Shown here: piece by piece, positions 7,108 through 13,538 of the stretch
Numbering within the stretch: the first letter of the stretch is position 1
Layout: the number at the start of each line of letters is the position of its first letter
Source of the DNA: Saccoglossus kowalevskii
Lineage: Eukaryota; Hemichordata; Enteropneusta; Harrimaniidae
Assembly: GCF_000003605.2 (NCBI RefSeq)
Contig: NW_003109570.1
Coordinates: 1-13,861, forward strand
Length of the DNA: 13,861 nucleotides
Direction: 5' to 3'
Notes under the pieces: model-generated
The model's input: only the letters and a program-made list of their open reading frames with translations
The model's database searches: none
Told to the model about the DNA's origin: nothing
Position numbers and translations under genes: made by a program

Positions 7108-7227
7108 GCCTACTGCCAGACCATTGCATAATACACCAGTTCTCGTCCGATCGCCGAAGTTAAGCTGCATCGGGCGTGGTTAGTACTTGCATGGAAGACC
7201 TGCTGGGAATGCCACGTGCAGTAGGCT
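7108..7227 (+). rRNA. 5S rRNA gene, unit 29
   Basis: Full length with A12G, G22T, GATCGCCGAAG for GATCACTGAAG, G87A, G94T and A104G. G22T breaks a helix II pair. Related to unit 45. Confidence 0.9.
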
Positions 7228-7323
7228 TATCAACATTTTTATTCCACCGTACATACTATCTTTTTCCCTTTATTATTTGCCAAGCCGAAACCTTAATTGA
7301 AATCCAATTCCGACGAATATGCA

Positions 7324-7442
7324 GCCTACTGCCAAACCATTGCAGAATACACCAGTTCTCGTCCGATCACTGAAGTTAAGCTCACCGGACGTGGTGAGTA
7401 CTTGCATGGGAGACCGGCTGAGAATATCACGTACAGTAGGCA
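7324..7442 (+). rRNA. 5S-like copy, unit 30 (helix II variant)
   Basis: 119 nt. GCTCACCGGACGTGGTGAG, TATCACGTACAGTAGGCA. Nearly the same as unit 57, including the following spacer with CACTGCACAT. Confidence 0.87.
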
Positions 7443-7538
7443 CATTAACATTTTTATTTCACTGCACATACTAACTTTTTCCCGTGATTTTTAGCCTAGC
7501 CGAAGCATTAAATGACATCCAATTCGGACGAATATTCA

Positions 7539-7651
7539 GCCTACTGCAAAACCATTGCAGAATACACCAGTTCTCGTCCGATCACTGAAGTTAAGCTGCA
7601 TCGGGCGTGGTTGCATTGGAGACCGGCCTGGAATATCATGTGCATTATGCT
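7539..7651 (+). pseudogene. 5S copy with 7-nt deletion, unit 31
   Basis: 113 nt with the shared seven-base loss, C10A, G86T and a damaged 3' helix I strand, GCATTATGC. Counterpart of unit 52. Confidence 0.9.
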
Positions 7652-7747
7652 CATCAACATTTTTATTCCACCGTACATACCAAATTTTTCCCGGGATTTT
7701 TTGCCTAGCCGAAGCGTTAAACGACATGCAATTCTGATGAATATTCA

Positions 7748-7867
7748 GCCAACTGTCAAACCATTGCAGAACACACCAGTTCCCGTTCGATCACTGAAGT
7801 TAAGCTGCATCGGGCGTGGTTAGTACTTGCATGGGAGACATGCTGAGAATACCACGTGCAGTAGGCT
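7748..7867 (+). rRNA. 5S rRNA gene, unit 32 (divergent)
   Basis: Full length. T4A, C9T, T25C, CAGTTCCCGTTCG and GACATGCTGAGAA differ from the majority. Counterpart of unit 53, 4033 bp downstream. Confidence 0.9.
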
Positions 7868-7963
7868 CATCAACTTTTTTATTCCACATTATATACTAAC
7901 TTTTACCCATGATTTTTTGCTTAGCCGTAGCATTAAATGACATCCAATTCCGACGAATACTCA

Positions 7964-8083
7964 GCCTACTGCCAAACCATTGCAGAATACACAAGTTCTC
8001 GTCCGATCACTGAAGTTAAGCTGCATCGGGCGTGGTTAGTACTTGCATGGGAGACAGGCTGGGAATACCACGTGCATTAGGCT
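7964..8083 (+). rRNA. 5S rRNA gene, unit 33
   Basis: Full length with C30A (ACACAAGTT), GACAGGCTGGG and G114T. Counterpart of unit 54. Core and box A are intact. Confidence 0.93.
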
Positions 8084-8179
8084 CATCATCATTTTTATTC
8101 CACCGTACATACTAACGTTTTCCCGGGATTTTTTGCCTAGCCGAAGTATTAAATTACATCCAATTCCGACGAATATTCA

Positions 8180-8299
8180 GCCTACTGCCAAACCATAGCA
8201 GAATACACCAGTTCTCGTCCGATCACTGAAGTTAAGCTGCATCGGGTGTGGTTAGTACTTGCATGGGAGACCTGCTGGGAATACCACGTGCAGTCGGCT
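8180..8299 (+). rRNA. 5S rRNA gene, unit 34
   Basis: Full length with T18A, C68T, G94T and a 3' helix I strand reading GCAGTCGGC. A truncated copy follows after a 15-nt linker. Confidence 0.92.
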
Positions 8300-8314
8300 G
8301 ATGAACATTTTATT

Positions 8315-8416
8315 GCAGAATACACCAGTTCTCGTCCGATCACTGCAGTTAAGCCGCACAGGGCGTGGTTAGTTCTTGCACGGGAGACCGGCTGGGAATA
8401 CCACGTGCATTAGGCT
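8315..8416 (+). pseudogene. 5'-truncated 5S copy, unit 35 (nt 19-120)
   Basis: 102 nt. Most of it matches unit 40, but the end (GCATTAGGC) and the next spacer match unit 41. One gene has evidently been lost by recombination between the two. Confidence 0.92.
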
Positions 8417-8512
8417 CATCAACATTTTTATTCCACCGTACATACTAAGTTTTACCCGGGATTTTTTGCATAGCCGATGTATTAAATTACATCCAATTCG
8501 GACGAATATCCA

Positions 8513-8632
8513 GCCTACTGCCAAACCATTGCAGAATACACCAGTTCTCGTCCAATCACTGAAGTTAAGCTGCATCGTGCGTGGTTAGTACTTGCATGGG
8601 AGACCGGCTGGGAATACTATGTGCAGTAGGCT
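8513..8632 (+). rRNA. 5S rRNA gene, unit 36
   Basis: Full length with G42A, G66T and AATACTATGTG near the 3' end. Counterpart of unit 42, 1104 bp downstream. Truncated copy follows after 16 nt. Confidence 0.93.
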
Positions 8633-8648
8633 GATGAACTTTTGTATT

Positions 8649-8750
8649 GCAGAACACACCAGTTCTTGTCCGATCACTGAAGTTAAGCTGCATCGGGCGT
8701 GGATAGTACTTGCATGGGAGACCGGCTGGGAATACCACGTGCAGTAGGCT
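8649..8750 (+). pseudogene. 5'-truncated 5S copy, unit 37 (nt 19-120)
   Basis: 102 nt, T25C/C37T sub-type with GTGGATAGTAC (T73A), a mark shared only with unit 43. Confidence 0.92.
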
Positions 8751-8850
8751 CATCAACATTGTTATTCCACATTACATACTAACTATTACCCAATTTTTTT
8801 TTTTTGCCTAGCCGTAGCATTAAATGACATCCAATTCCGACGAATATTCA

Positions 8851-8970
8851 GCCTACTGCCAAACCATTGCAGAATACACCAGTTCTCGTCGGATCACTGA
8901 AGTTAAGCTGCATCGGGCGTGGTTACTACTTGCATGGGAGACTGGCTGGGAATACCACGTGCGGTAGGCT
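8851..8970 (+). rRNA. 5S rRNA gene, unit 38
   Basis: Full length with C41G, G76C, C93T and A113G; the last leaves a T-G wobble in helix I. Counterpart of unit 44. Confidence 0.93.
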
Positions 8971-9066
8971 CATCATCATTTTTATTCCACATTACATACT
9001 AACTTTTTCCTATTATTTTTTGCCTAGCCGTAGCATTAAATGACATCCACTTCCGACGAATATTCA

Positions 9067-9186
9067 GCCTACTGCCAAACCATTGCAGAATACACCAGTT
9101 CTCGTCAGATCAGTGAAGTTAAGCTGCATCGGGTGTGGTTACTACTTGCATGGCAGACCGGCTGGGAATACCACGTGCAGTAGGCT
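9067..9186 (+). rRNA. 5S rRNA gene, unit 39
   Basis: Full length with C41A, C47G, C68T, G76C and G87C. Counterpart of unit 21, 3497 bp upstream, but it keeps G19. Truncated copy follows after 16 nt. Confidence 0.93.
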
Positions 9187-9202
9187 GATGAACATTTTTA
9201 TT

Positions 9203-9304
9203 GCAGAATACACCAGTTCTCGTCCGATCACTGCAGTTAAGCCGCACAGGGCGTGGTTAGTTCTTGCACGGGAGACCGGCTGGGAATACCACGTGCAGTA
9301 GGCT
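9203..9304 (+). pseudogene. 5'-truncated 5S copy, unit 40 (nt 19-120)
   Basis: 102 nt, the CACTGCAG/CCGCACAGGG/TTCTTGCACGGG sub-type, counterpart of unit 22. Confidence 0.92.
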
Positions 9305-9400
9305 CATCAACATTTTTATTCCACATTACATACTAACTTTTTCCTATGATTTTTTGCCTAGACGAAGCACTAAATGACATACAATTCGGACGAATATTCA

Positions 9401-9520
9401 GCCTACTGCCAAACCATTGCAGAATACACAAGTTCTCGTCCGATCACTGAAGTTAAACTGCATCGGGCGTGGTTAGTACTTGCATGGGAGACCGGCTGGG
9501 AATACCACGTGCATTAGGCT
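9401..9520 (+). rRNA. 5S rRNA gene, unit 41
   Basis: Full length with C30A, G57A and G114T. G57A touches the box A region. Counterpart of unit 23. Confidence 0.94.
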
Positions 9521-9616
9521 CATCAACATTTTTATTCCACCGTACATACTAAGTTTTACCCGGGATTTTTTGCATAGCCGATGTATTAAATTACATCCAA
9601 TTCGGACGAATATCCA

Positions 9617-9736
9617 GCCTACTGCCAAACCATTGCAGAATACACCAGTTCTCGTCCAATCACTGAAGTTAATCTGCATCGGGCGTGGTTAGTACTTGCA
9701 TGGGAGACCGGCTGGGAATACTATGTGCAGTAGGCT
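9617..9736 (+). rRNA. 5S rRNA gene, unit 42
   Basis: Full length with G42A, G57T and AATACTATGTG. Counterpart of units 24 and 36. Truncated copy follows after 16 nt. Confidence 0.93.
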
Positions 9737-9752
9737 GATGAACTTTTGTATT

Positions 9753-9854
9753 GCAGAACACACCAGTTCTTGTCCGATCACTGAAGTTAAGCTGCATCGG
9801 GCGTGGATAGTACTTGCATGGGAGACCGGCTGGGAATACCACGTGCAGTAGGCT
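9753..9854 (+). pseudogene. 5'-truncated 5S copy, unit 43 (nt 19-120)
   Basis: 102 nt, T25C/C37T sub-type with T73A, effectively the same as unit 37. Confidence 0.92.
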
Positions 9855-9953
9855 CATCAACATTTTTATTCCACATTACATACTAACTATTACCCAATTT
9901 TTTTTTTTGCCTAGCCGTAGCATTAAATGACATCCAATTCCGACGAATATTCA

Positions 9954-10072
9954 GCCTACTGCCAAACCATTGCAGAATACACCAGTTCTCGTCGGATCAC
10001 TGAAGTTAAGCTGCATCGGGCGTGGTTACTACTTGCATGGGAGACTGGCTGGGAATACCACGTGCGGTAGCT
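9954..10072 (+). rRNA. 5S rRNA gene, unit 44
   Basis: 119 nt, like unit 38 (C41G, G76C, C93T, A113G) but one G of the 3' helix I strand is missing (GCGGTAGCT). Confidence 0.91.
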
Positions 10073-10166
10073 CATCATCATTTTTATTCCACATTACATA
10101 CTAACTTTTTCCTATGGTTTTTGCCTAGCCGTAGCATACATGACATACAATTCCGACGAATATTCA

Positions 10167-10286
10167 GCCTACTGCCAAAACATGCAGAATACACCAGTTC
10201 TCGTCCGATCGCCAGAAGTTAAGTTGCATCGGGCGTGGTTAGTACTTTTCATGAAGACCTGCTGGGAATGCCACGTGCAGTAGGCT
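10167..10286 (+). rRNA. 5S rRNA gene, unit 45 (divergent, indels)
   Basis: 120 nt, but with compensating small indels: AAAACATGCAG at the 5' side and GATCGCCAGAAG in the loop; also AGTACTTTTCATGAAGACC through box C. Probably a pseudogene; related to unit 29. Confidence 0.86.
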
Positions 10287-10382
10287 TATCAACATTTTTA
10301 TTCCACCGTACATACTATCTTTTTCCCTTTATTATTTGCCTAGCCGAAACATTAATTGAAATCCAATTCCGACGAATATTCA

Positions 10383-10502
10383 GCCTACTGCCAAACCATT
10401 ACAGAATACACCAGTTCTCGTCCGATCACTGAAGTTAAGCCGCATCGGCCGTGGTTAGGACTTGCACGGGAGACCGGCTGGAAATACCACGTGCAGTAGG
10501 CT
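10383..10502 (+). rRNA. 5S rRNA gene, unit 46
   Basis: Full length with G19A, T59C, G67C, T77G, T85C and G99A. Helix II loses pairs. Relative of units 8 and 56. Confidence 0.9.
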
Positions 10503-10598
10503 CATCAACATTTTTATTCCACATTACATACTAACTTTTACACATGATTTTTTGCCTAGCCGTAGCATTAAATGACATCCAATTCCGACGAATATTCA

Positions 10599-10718
10599 AC
10601 CTACTGCCAAACCATTGCAGAATACACCAGTTCTCGTCCGATCACTGAAGTTAAGCTGCATCAGGCTTGGTTAGTACTTGCATTGGAGAACGGCTGGGAA
10701 TACTACGTGCAGTAGGCT
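10599..10718 (+). rRNA. 5S rRNA gene, unit 47
   Basis: Full length with G1A, G65A, G69T, G86T, C92A and C106T. The 3' half matches unit 13. Confidence 0.9.
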
Positions 10719-10813
10719 GATGAACATTTTATTCCACCATACACACTAACATTTTTCCATGATTTTTTGCCAAGCCGAAGCATTAAATGTCATCCAATTC
10801 CGACGAATTTTCA

Positions 10814-10932
10814 GCCTACTGACAAAACATTGCAGAATACACCAGTTCTCGTTCGATCACTGAAGTTAAGCTCACCGGACGTGGTGAGTACTTGCATGGG
10901 AGACCGGCTGGGAATACCACGTGCAGTAGGCT
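10814..10932 (+). rRNA. 5S-like copy, unit 48 (helix II variant)
   Basis: 119 nt. GCTCACCGGACGTGGTGAG as in units 30 and 57, with C9A, C14A and C41T. A truncated copy follows after 17 nt. Confidence 0.87.
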
Positions 10933-10949
10933 GATGAACGTTTTTTATT

Positions 10950-11052
10950 GCAGAATACACTAGTTCTCGTCCGATCACTGAAGTTAAGCCGCATAGGGCG
11001 TTGTTAGTACTTTGCATGGTAGACCTGCTGGGAATACCACGTGCAGTAAGCT
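10950..11052 (+). pseudogene. 5'-truncated 5S copy, unit 49 (nt 19-120)
   Basis: 103 nt: nt 1-18 missing, one extra T (ACTTTGC), C30T, GCGTTGTT for GCGTGGTT, ATGGTAGACC and GCAGTAAGC. The most degraded of the truncated copies. Confidence 0.9.
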
Positions 11053-11147
11053 GATGAACATTTTTATTCCACCATACATACTATCTTTTTCCCGTGTGTT
11101 TTGCCTAGACGAAGCGTTAAATGACATACAATTCGGACGAATATTCA

Positions 11148-11260
11148 GCCTACTGCCAAACCATTGCAGAATACACCAGTTCTCGTCCGATCACTGAAGT
11201 TAAACTGCATCGGGCGTGGTTGCATGGGAGACCGGCCTGGAATATCATGTGCATTAGGCT
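11148..11260 (+). pseudogene. 5S copy with 7-nt deletion, unit 50
   Basis: 113 nt, seven-base loss at nt 75-81, G57A, ATCATGTGCATTAGGC at the 3' end. Counterpart of unit 52, 425 bp downstream. Confidence 0.9.
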
Positions 11261-11356
11261 CATCAACATTTTTATTCCACCGTACATACCAAATTTTTCC
11301 CGGGATTTTTTGCCTAGCCGAAGCGTTAAACGACATGCAATTCTGACGAATATTCT

Positions 11357-11476
11357 CCCTACAGTCAAACCATTGCATAACACACCAATTCCCGTTCGAT
11401 CACTGAAGTTAAGCTGCATCGGGCGTGGTTAGTACTTGCATGGGAGACCGGGTGAGAATACCACGTGCAGTAGGCT
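11357..11476 (+). rRNA. 5S rRNA gene, unit 51 (divergent)
   Basis: Full length. The start reads CCCTACAGTC (G1C, T7A, C9T), breaking helix I, with CAATTCCCGTTCG and GACCGGGTGAGAA. Likely pseudogene; counterpart of unit 53. Confidence 0.87.
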
Positions 11477-11572
11477 CATCAACTTTTTTATTCCACATAA
11501 TATACTAACTTTTATCCATGATTTTTTGCCTAGCCGTAGCATTAAATGACATCCAATTCTGACGAATACTCA

Positions 11573-11685
11573 GCCTACTGCCAAACCATTGCAGAATACA
11601 CCAGTTCTCGTCCGATGACTGAAGTTAAGCTGCATCGGGCGTTGTTGCATGGGAGACTGGCCTGGAATATCATGTGCATTAGGCT
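11573..11685 (+). pseudogene. 5S copy with 7-nt deletion, unit 52
   Basis: 113 nt, seven-base loss, C46G, GCGTTGTTGCATGGG, GACTGGCCTGG and GCATTAGGC. Counterpart of units 31 and 50. Confidence 0.9.
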
Positions 11686-11780
11686 CATCAACATTTTTAT
11701 TCCACCATACATACTATCTTTTTCCCGTGTTTTTTGCCTAGCCGAAGCGTTAAATGACATGCAATTCTGACGAATATTCA

Positions 11781-11900
11781 GCCTACTGTCAAACCATTGC
11801 AGAACACACCAGTTCCCGTTCGATCACTGAAGTTAAGCTACATCGGGCGTGGTTAGTACCTGCATGGGAGACATGCTGAGAATACCACGTGCAGTAGGCT
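11781..11900 (+). rRNA. 5S rRNA gene, unit 53
   Basis: Full length with C9T, T25C, CAGTTCCCGTTCG, G60A, T80C and GACATGCTGAGAA. G60A breaks a helix II pair. Confidence 0.9.
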
Positions 11901-11996
11901 CATCAACTTTTTTATTCCACATTATATACTAACTTTTACCCATGATTTTTTGCCTAGCCGTAGCATTAAATGACATCCAATTCCGACGAATACTCA

Positions 11997-12116
11997 GCCT
12001 ACTGCCAAACCATTGCAGAATACACCAGTTCTCGTCGGATCACTGAAGTTAAGCTGCATCGGGCGTGGTTAGTACTTGCATGGGAGACAGGCTGGGAATA
12101 CCACGTGCATTAGGCT
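11997..12116 (+). rRNA. 5S rRNA gene, unit 54
   Basis: Full length with C41G, GACAGGCTGGG and G114T. Counterpart of unit 33. Confidence 0.93.
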
Positions 12117-12212
12117 CATCATAATTTTTATTCCACCGTACATACTAACGTTTTCCCAGGATTTTTTGCCTAGCCGAAGTATTAAATTACATCCAATTCC
12201 GACGAATATTCA

Positions 12213-12332
12213 GCCTACTGCCAAACCATCGCAGAATACACCAGTTCTCGTCCGATCACTGAAGTTAAGCAGCACCGGCGTGGTTAGTACTTGCATGGGA
12301 GACCTGCTGGGAATGCTACGTGCAGTAAGGCT
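12213..12332 (+). rRNA. 5S rRNA gene, unit 55
   Basis: 120 nt from a one-base loss (AGCAGCACCGGCG) plus a one-base gain in the 3' helix I strand (GCAGTAAGGC). Also T18C, G94T and A104G. The 5' side matches unit 34; the core matches unit 27. Confidence 0.89.
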
Positions 12333-12428
12333 TATCAACATTTTTATTCCATCGTACATTCTATCGTTTTCCCTTGATTTTTTGCCTAGCCGAAACATTA
12401 ATTGAAATCCAATTCCAACGAATATTCA

Positions 12429-12547
12429 GCCTACTGCCAAACCATTGCAGAATACACCAGTTCTCGTCTGATCACTAAAGTAAGCCGCATCGGCCATGGT
12501 TAGGACTTGCACGGTCGACCGGCTGGGAATACTACGTGCAGTAGGCT
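12429..12547 (+). rRNA. 5S rRNA gene, unit 56 (divergent)
   Basis: 119 nt. One T is missing in the AAGTTAAGC core, with C41T, G49A, T59C, G67C, G69A, T77G, T85C and GGTCGACC in box C. Probably not functional. Confidence 0.87.
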
Positions 12548-12642
12548 GATGAACATTTTATTCCACCGTACACACTAACATTTTTTCCATGATTTTTGCC
12601 AAGCCGAAGCATTAAATGTCATCCAATTCCGACGAATTTTCA

Positions 12643-12761
12643 GCCTACTGACAAACCATTGCAGAATACACCAGTTGTCGTCCGATCACTGAAGTTAAGC
12701 TCACCGGACGTGGTGAGTACTTGCATGGCAGACCGGCTGAGAATATCACGTACAGTAGGCA
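12643..12761 (+). rRNA. 5S-like copy, unit 57 (helix II variant)
   Basis: 119 nt, GCTCACCGGACGTGGTGAG, C9A, C35G, G87C and GTACAGTAGGCA. Counterpart of unit 30. Confidence 0.87.
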
Positions 12762-12857
12762 CATTAACATTTTTATTTCACTGCACATACTAACTTTTCC
12801 CCGTGATTTTTAGCCTAGCTGAAGCATTAAATGGCATCCAATTCCGACGAATTTTCA

Positions 12858-12976
12858 TCCTACTGACAAACCATTGCACAATGCACCAGTTCTAGTCCGA
12901 TCACTGAAGCTAAGCTCACCGGACGTGGTTATTACTTGCATGGGAGACCGGCTGAGAATACCACGTGCAATAGGCT
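12858..12976 (+). rRNA. 5S-like copy, unit 58 (helix II variant)
   Basis: 119 nt, G1T, C9A, GCACAATGCACC, AAGCTAAGCTCACCGG, TTATTAC and GCAATAGGC. Counterpart of unit 17. Confidence 0.86.
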
Positions 12977-13072
12977 CATCAACATTTTTATTTCACCGTA
13001 CATACTAACTTTTTCCCATGATTTTTTGCCTAGCCGAAGCATTAAATGTCATCCAATTCCGACGAATTTTCA

Positions 13073-13191
13073 GCCTACTGCCAAACCATTGCAGAATACA
13101 CCAGTTTTCGTCCGATCACTGAAGTAAAGCTCACCGGACGTGGTTAGTACTTGCATGGGAGACCGGCAGAGAATATCACGTGCAGTAGTCT
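13073..13191 (+). rRNA. 5S-like copy, unit 59 (helix II variant)
   Basis: 119 nt, C35T, AAGTAAAGCTCACCGG, CCGGCAGAGAA and GCAGTAGTC. It is the last copy with both ends before the right LINE. Confidence 0.86.
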
Positions 13192-13287
13192 CATCAACAT
13201 TTTTATTCCACATTACATACTAACTTTTTCCCATGATTTTTTGCCTAGCCGTAGCATTAAATTACATCCAATTCCGATGAATTTTCA

Positions 13288-13328
13288 GTCTTCTGCCAAA
13301 GCATTGCAGAATACACCAGTTCTCGTCC
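13288..13328 (+). pseudogene. 5S gene interrupted by a LINE, unit 60 (nt 1-41)
   Basis: The normal spacer leads into GTCTTCTGCC (two changes from GCCTACTGCC) and the gene follows the family to CTCGTCC, nt 41. The next expected bases, GATCACTG, are replaced by AAGATGGACGCC, the start of the LINE. Because some copies read CGTCCAATC, the exact breakpoint could lie up to 13332. Confidence 0.93.
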
Positions 13329-13342
13329 AAGATGGACGCCTC
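13328..13342 (+). promoter_or_regulatory. CAAGATGG(A)CGCCTC motif, YY1-like, at the LINE start
   Basis: The first bases of the element differ at one position from 13524-13538. Both resemble the YY1 site AANATGGCGGC, which also lies at the 5' end of mammalian L1, where it helps set the transcription start. Function here is inferred from similarity and position. Confidence 0.4.
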
Positions 13343-13358
13343 AGACCGGTGCTCCTGA
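13332..13358 (+). other. Short upstream ORF at the LINE 5' end
   Basis: The first ATG of the element, in AAGATGG context, opens an eight-codon frame MDASDRCS and stop. It would be met by scanning ribosomes before ORF1. Its first residues resemble those of ORF1 (MDAS and MAAS), because the same DNA motif is present at both sites. Whether it is translated is unknown. Confidence 0.35.
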
Positions 13359-13484
13359 AATCCGTTGTCATCCTTGCGTGTGTAAGGCATCCAACGTCTA
13401 TATTTTTCGGAATTTTATGAACAGCTGTTTCTCCTACTACTCAGCACAGAATTTAGTGTAATCGTGCTCTGGGAAAGCTACTGC

Positions 13485-13513
13485 CAGCCTGTTCAGATAT
13501 TCTGTTCAGGCTG
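13485..13513 (+). other. Small hairpin in the LINE leader
   Basis: CAGCCTG and CAGGCTG form a perfect 7-bp stem around a 15-nt loop, 14 nt before the ORF1 ATG. It includes a TTCAG...TTCAG direct repeat. It could shape the leader RNA, but a stem this short may be chance. Confidence 0.35.
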
Positions 13514-13523
13514 GGTTGTCGGC

Positions 13524-13538
13524 CAAGATGGCCGCCTC
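13524..13538 (+). promoter_or_regulatory. CAAGATGGCCGCCTC motif, YY1-like, overlapping the ORF1 start
   Basis: Second copy of the 15-bp motif. It contains the ORF1 ATG, so it may act as both a transcription-factor site and the translation start context. Confidence 0.35.

Larger units (their letters stand above)
7539..8299 (+). repeat. Higher-order repeat copy: units 31-34 (partner 11573-12332)
   Basis: Four consecutive copies match units 52-55 at an offset of 4033-4034 bp, including the 7-nt deletion copy, the CAGTTCCCGTTCG copy and the GACAGGCTGGG copy. Confidence 0.84.
9067..9998 (+). repeat. Higher-order repeat copy: units 39-44 (partner 5570-6500)
   Basis: Partner of units 21-26. Part of it is duplicated again as units 36-38. 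Confidence 0.85.
8417..10130 (+). repeat. Local duplication, 1104-bp period: units 36-38 and 42-44
   Basis: Starts 8513/9617, 8649/9753 and 8851/9954 are offset by 1103-1104 bp. Private changes (G42A, T73A, AATACTATGTG, A113G, a long T run before GCCTAGCCG) occur in both copies, so this is among the youngest duplications seen. Confidence 0.88.
11148..12332 (+). repeat. Units 50-55: two-gene block repeated (424-425 bp) plus partner of units 31-34
   Basis: Units 50-51 and 52-53 are a direct duplication (starts 425 and 424 bp apart). Units 52-55 match units 31-34. Confidence 0.82.
1449..13328 (+). repeat. Tandem 5S rDNA array, 60 gene copies, basic unit 216 bp
   Basis: Sixty head-to-tail copies of a 5S rRNA gene or gene fragment are separated by one related spacer, about 96 nt long. 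Start-to-start distances are mostly 213-216 bp; 208-209 bp follows most copies with the 7-nt deletion, and 135-136 bp occurs where a 5'-truncated copy follows. The spacer begins CATCAAC or variants, has a T5 run, a second T run before GCCTAGCCG, an ATTAAAT-type box, and ends GACGAATATTCA just before the gene. Spacer sub-types (CCACATTACAT or CCACCGTACAT; AGCATTAAATGACA, AGTATTAAATTACA or AACATTAATTGAAA) follow gene sub-types. The first spacer (1449-1523) is partial. Nothing protein-coding is credible here. Confidence 0.96.

Noticed and set aside
1449-13328. CRISPR-like regular repeat array
   Set aside because: Both the gene and the spacer are repeated, the unit is 216 bp, and the repeated part folds as 5S rRNA.
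1449-13328. 5S-derived SINE (SINE3) copies
   Set aside because: Copies are in uninterrupted head-to-tail tandem with one spacer, with no tails, LINE-derived 3' parts or target duplications.
1807-13420. Dozens of 60-109 codon open frames on both strands in the array
   Set aside because: They recur at the same place in successive units, run through 5S genes and spacers, and differ by frame and stop from copy to copy. They reflect repetition of non-coding DNA, not proteins.
13151-13420. 89-codon open frame crossing from unit 59 into the LINE leader
   Set aside because: It begins inside a 5S copy and passes the insertion junction by chance; no protein features.
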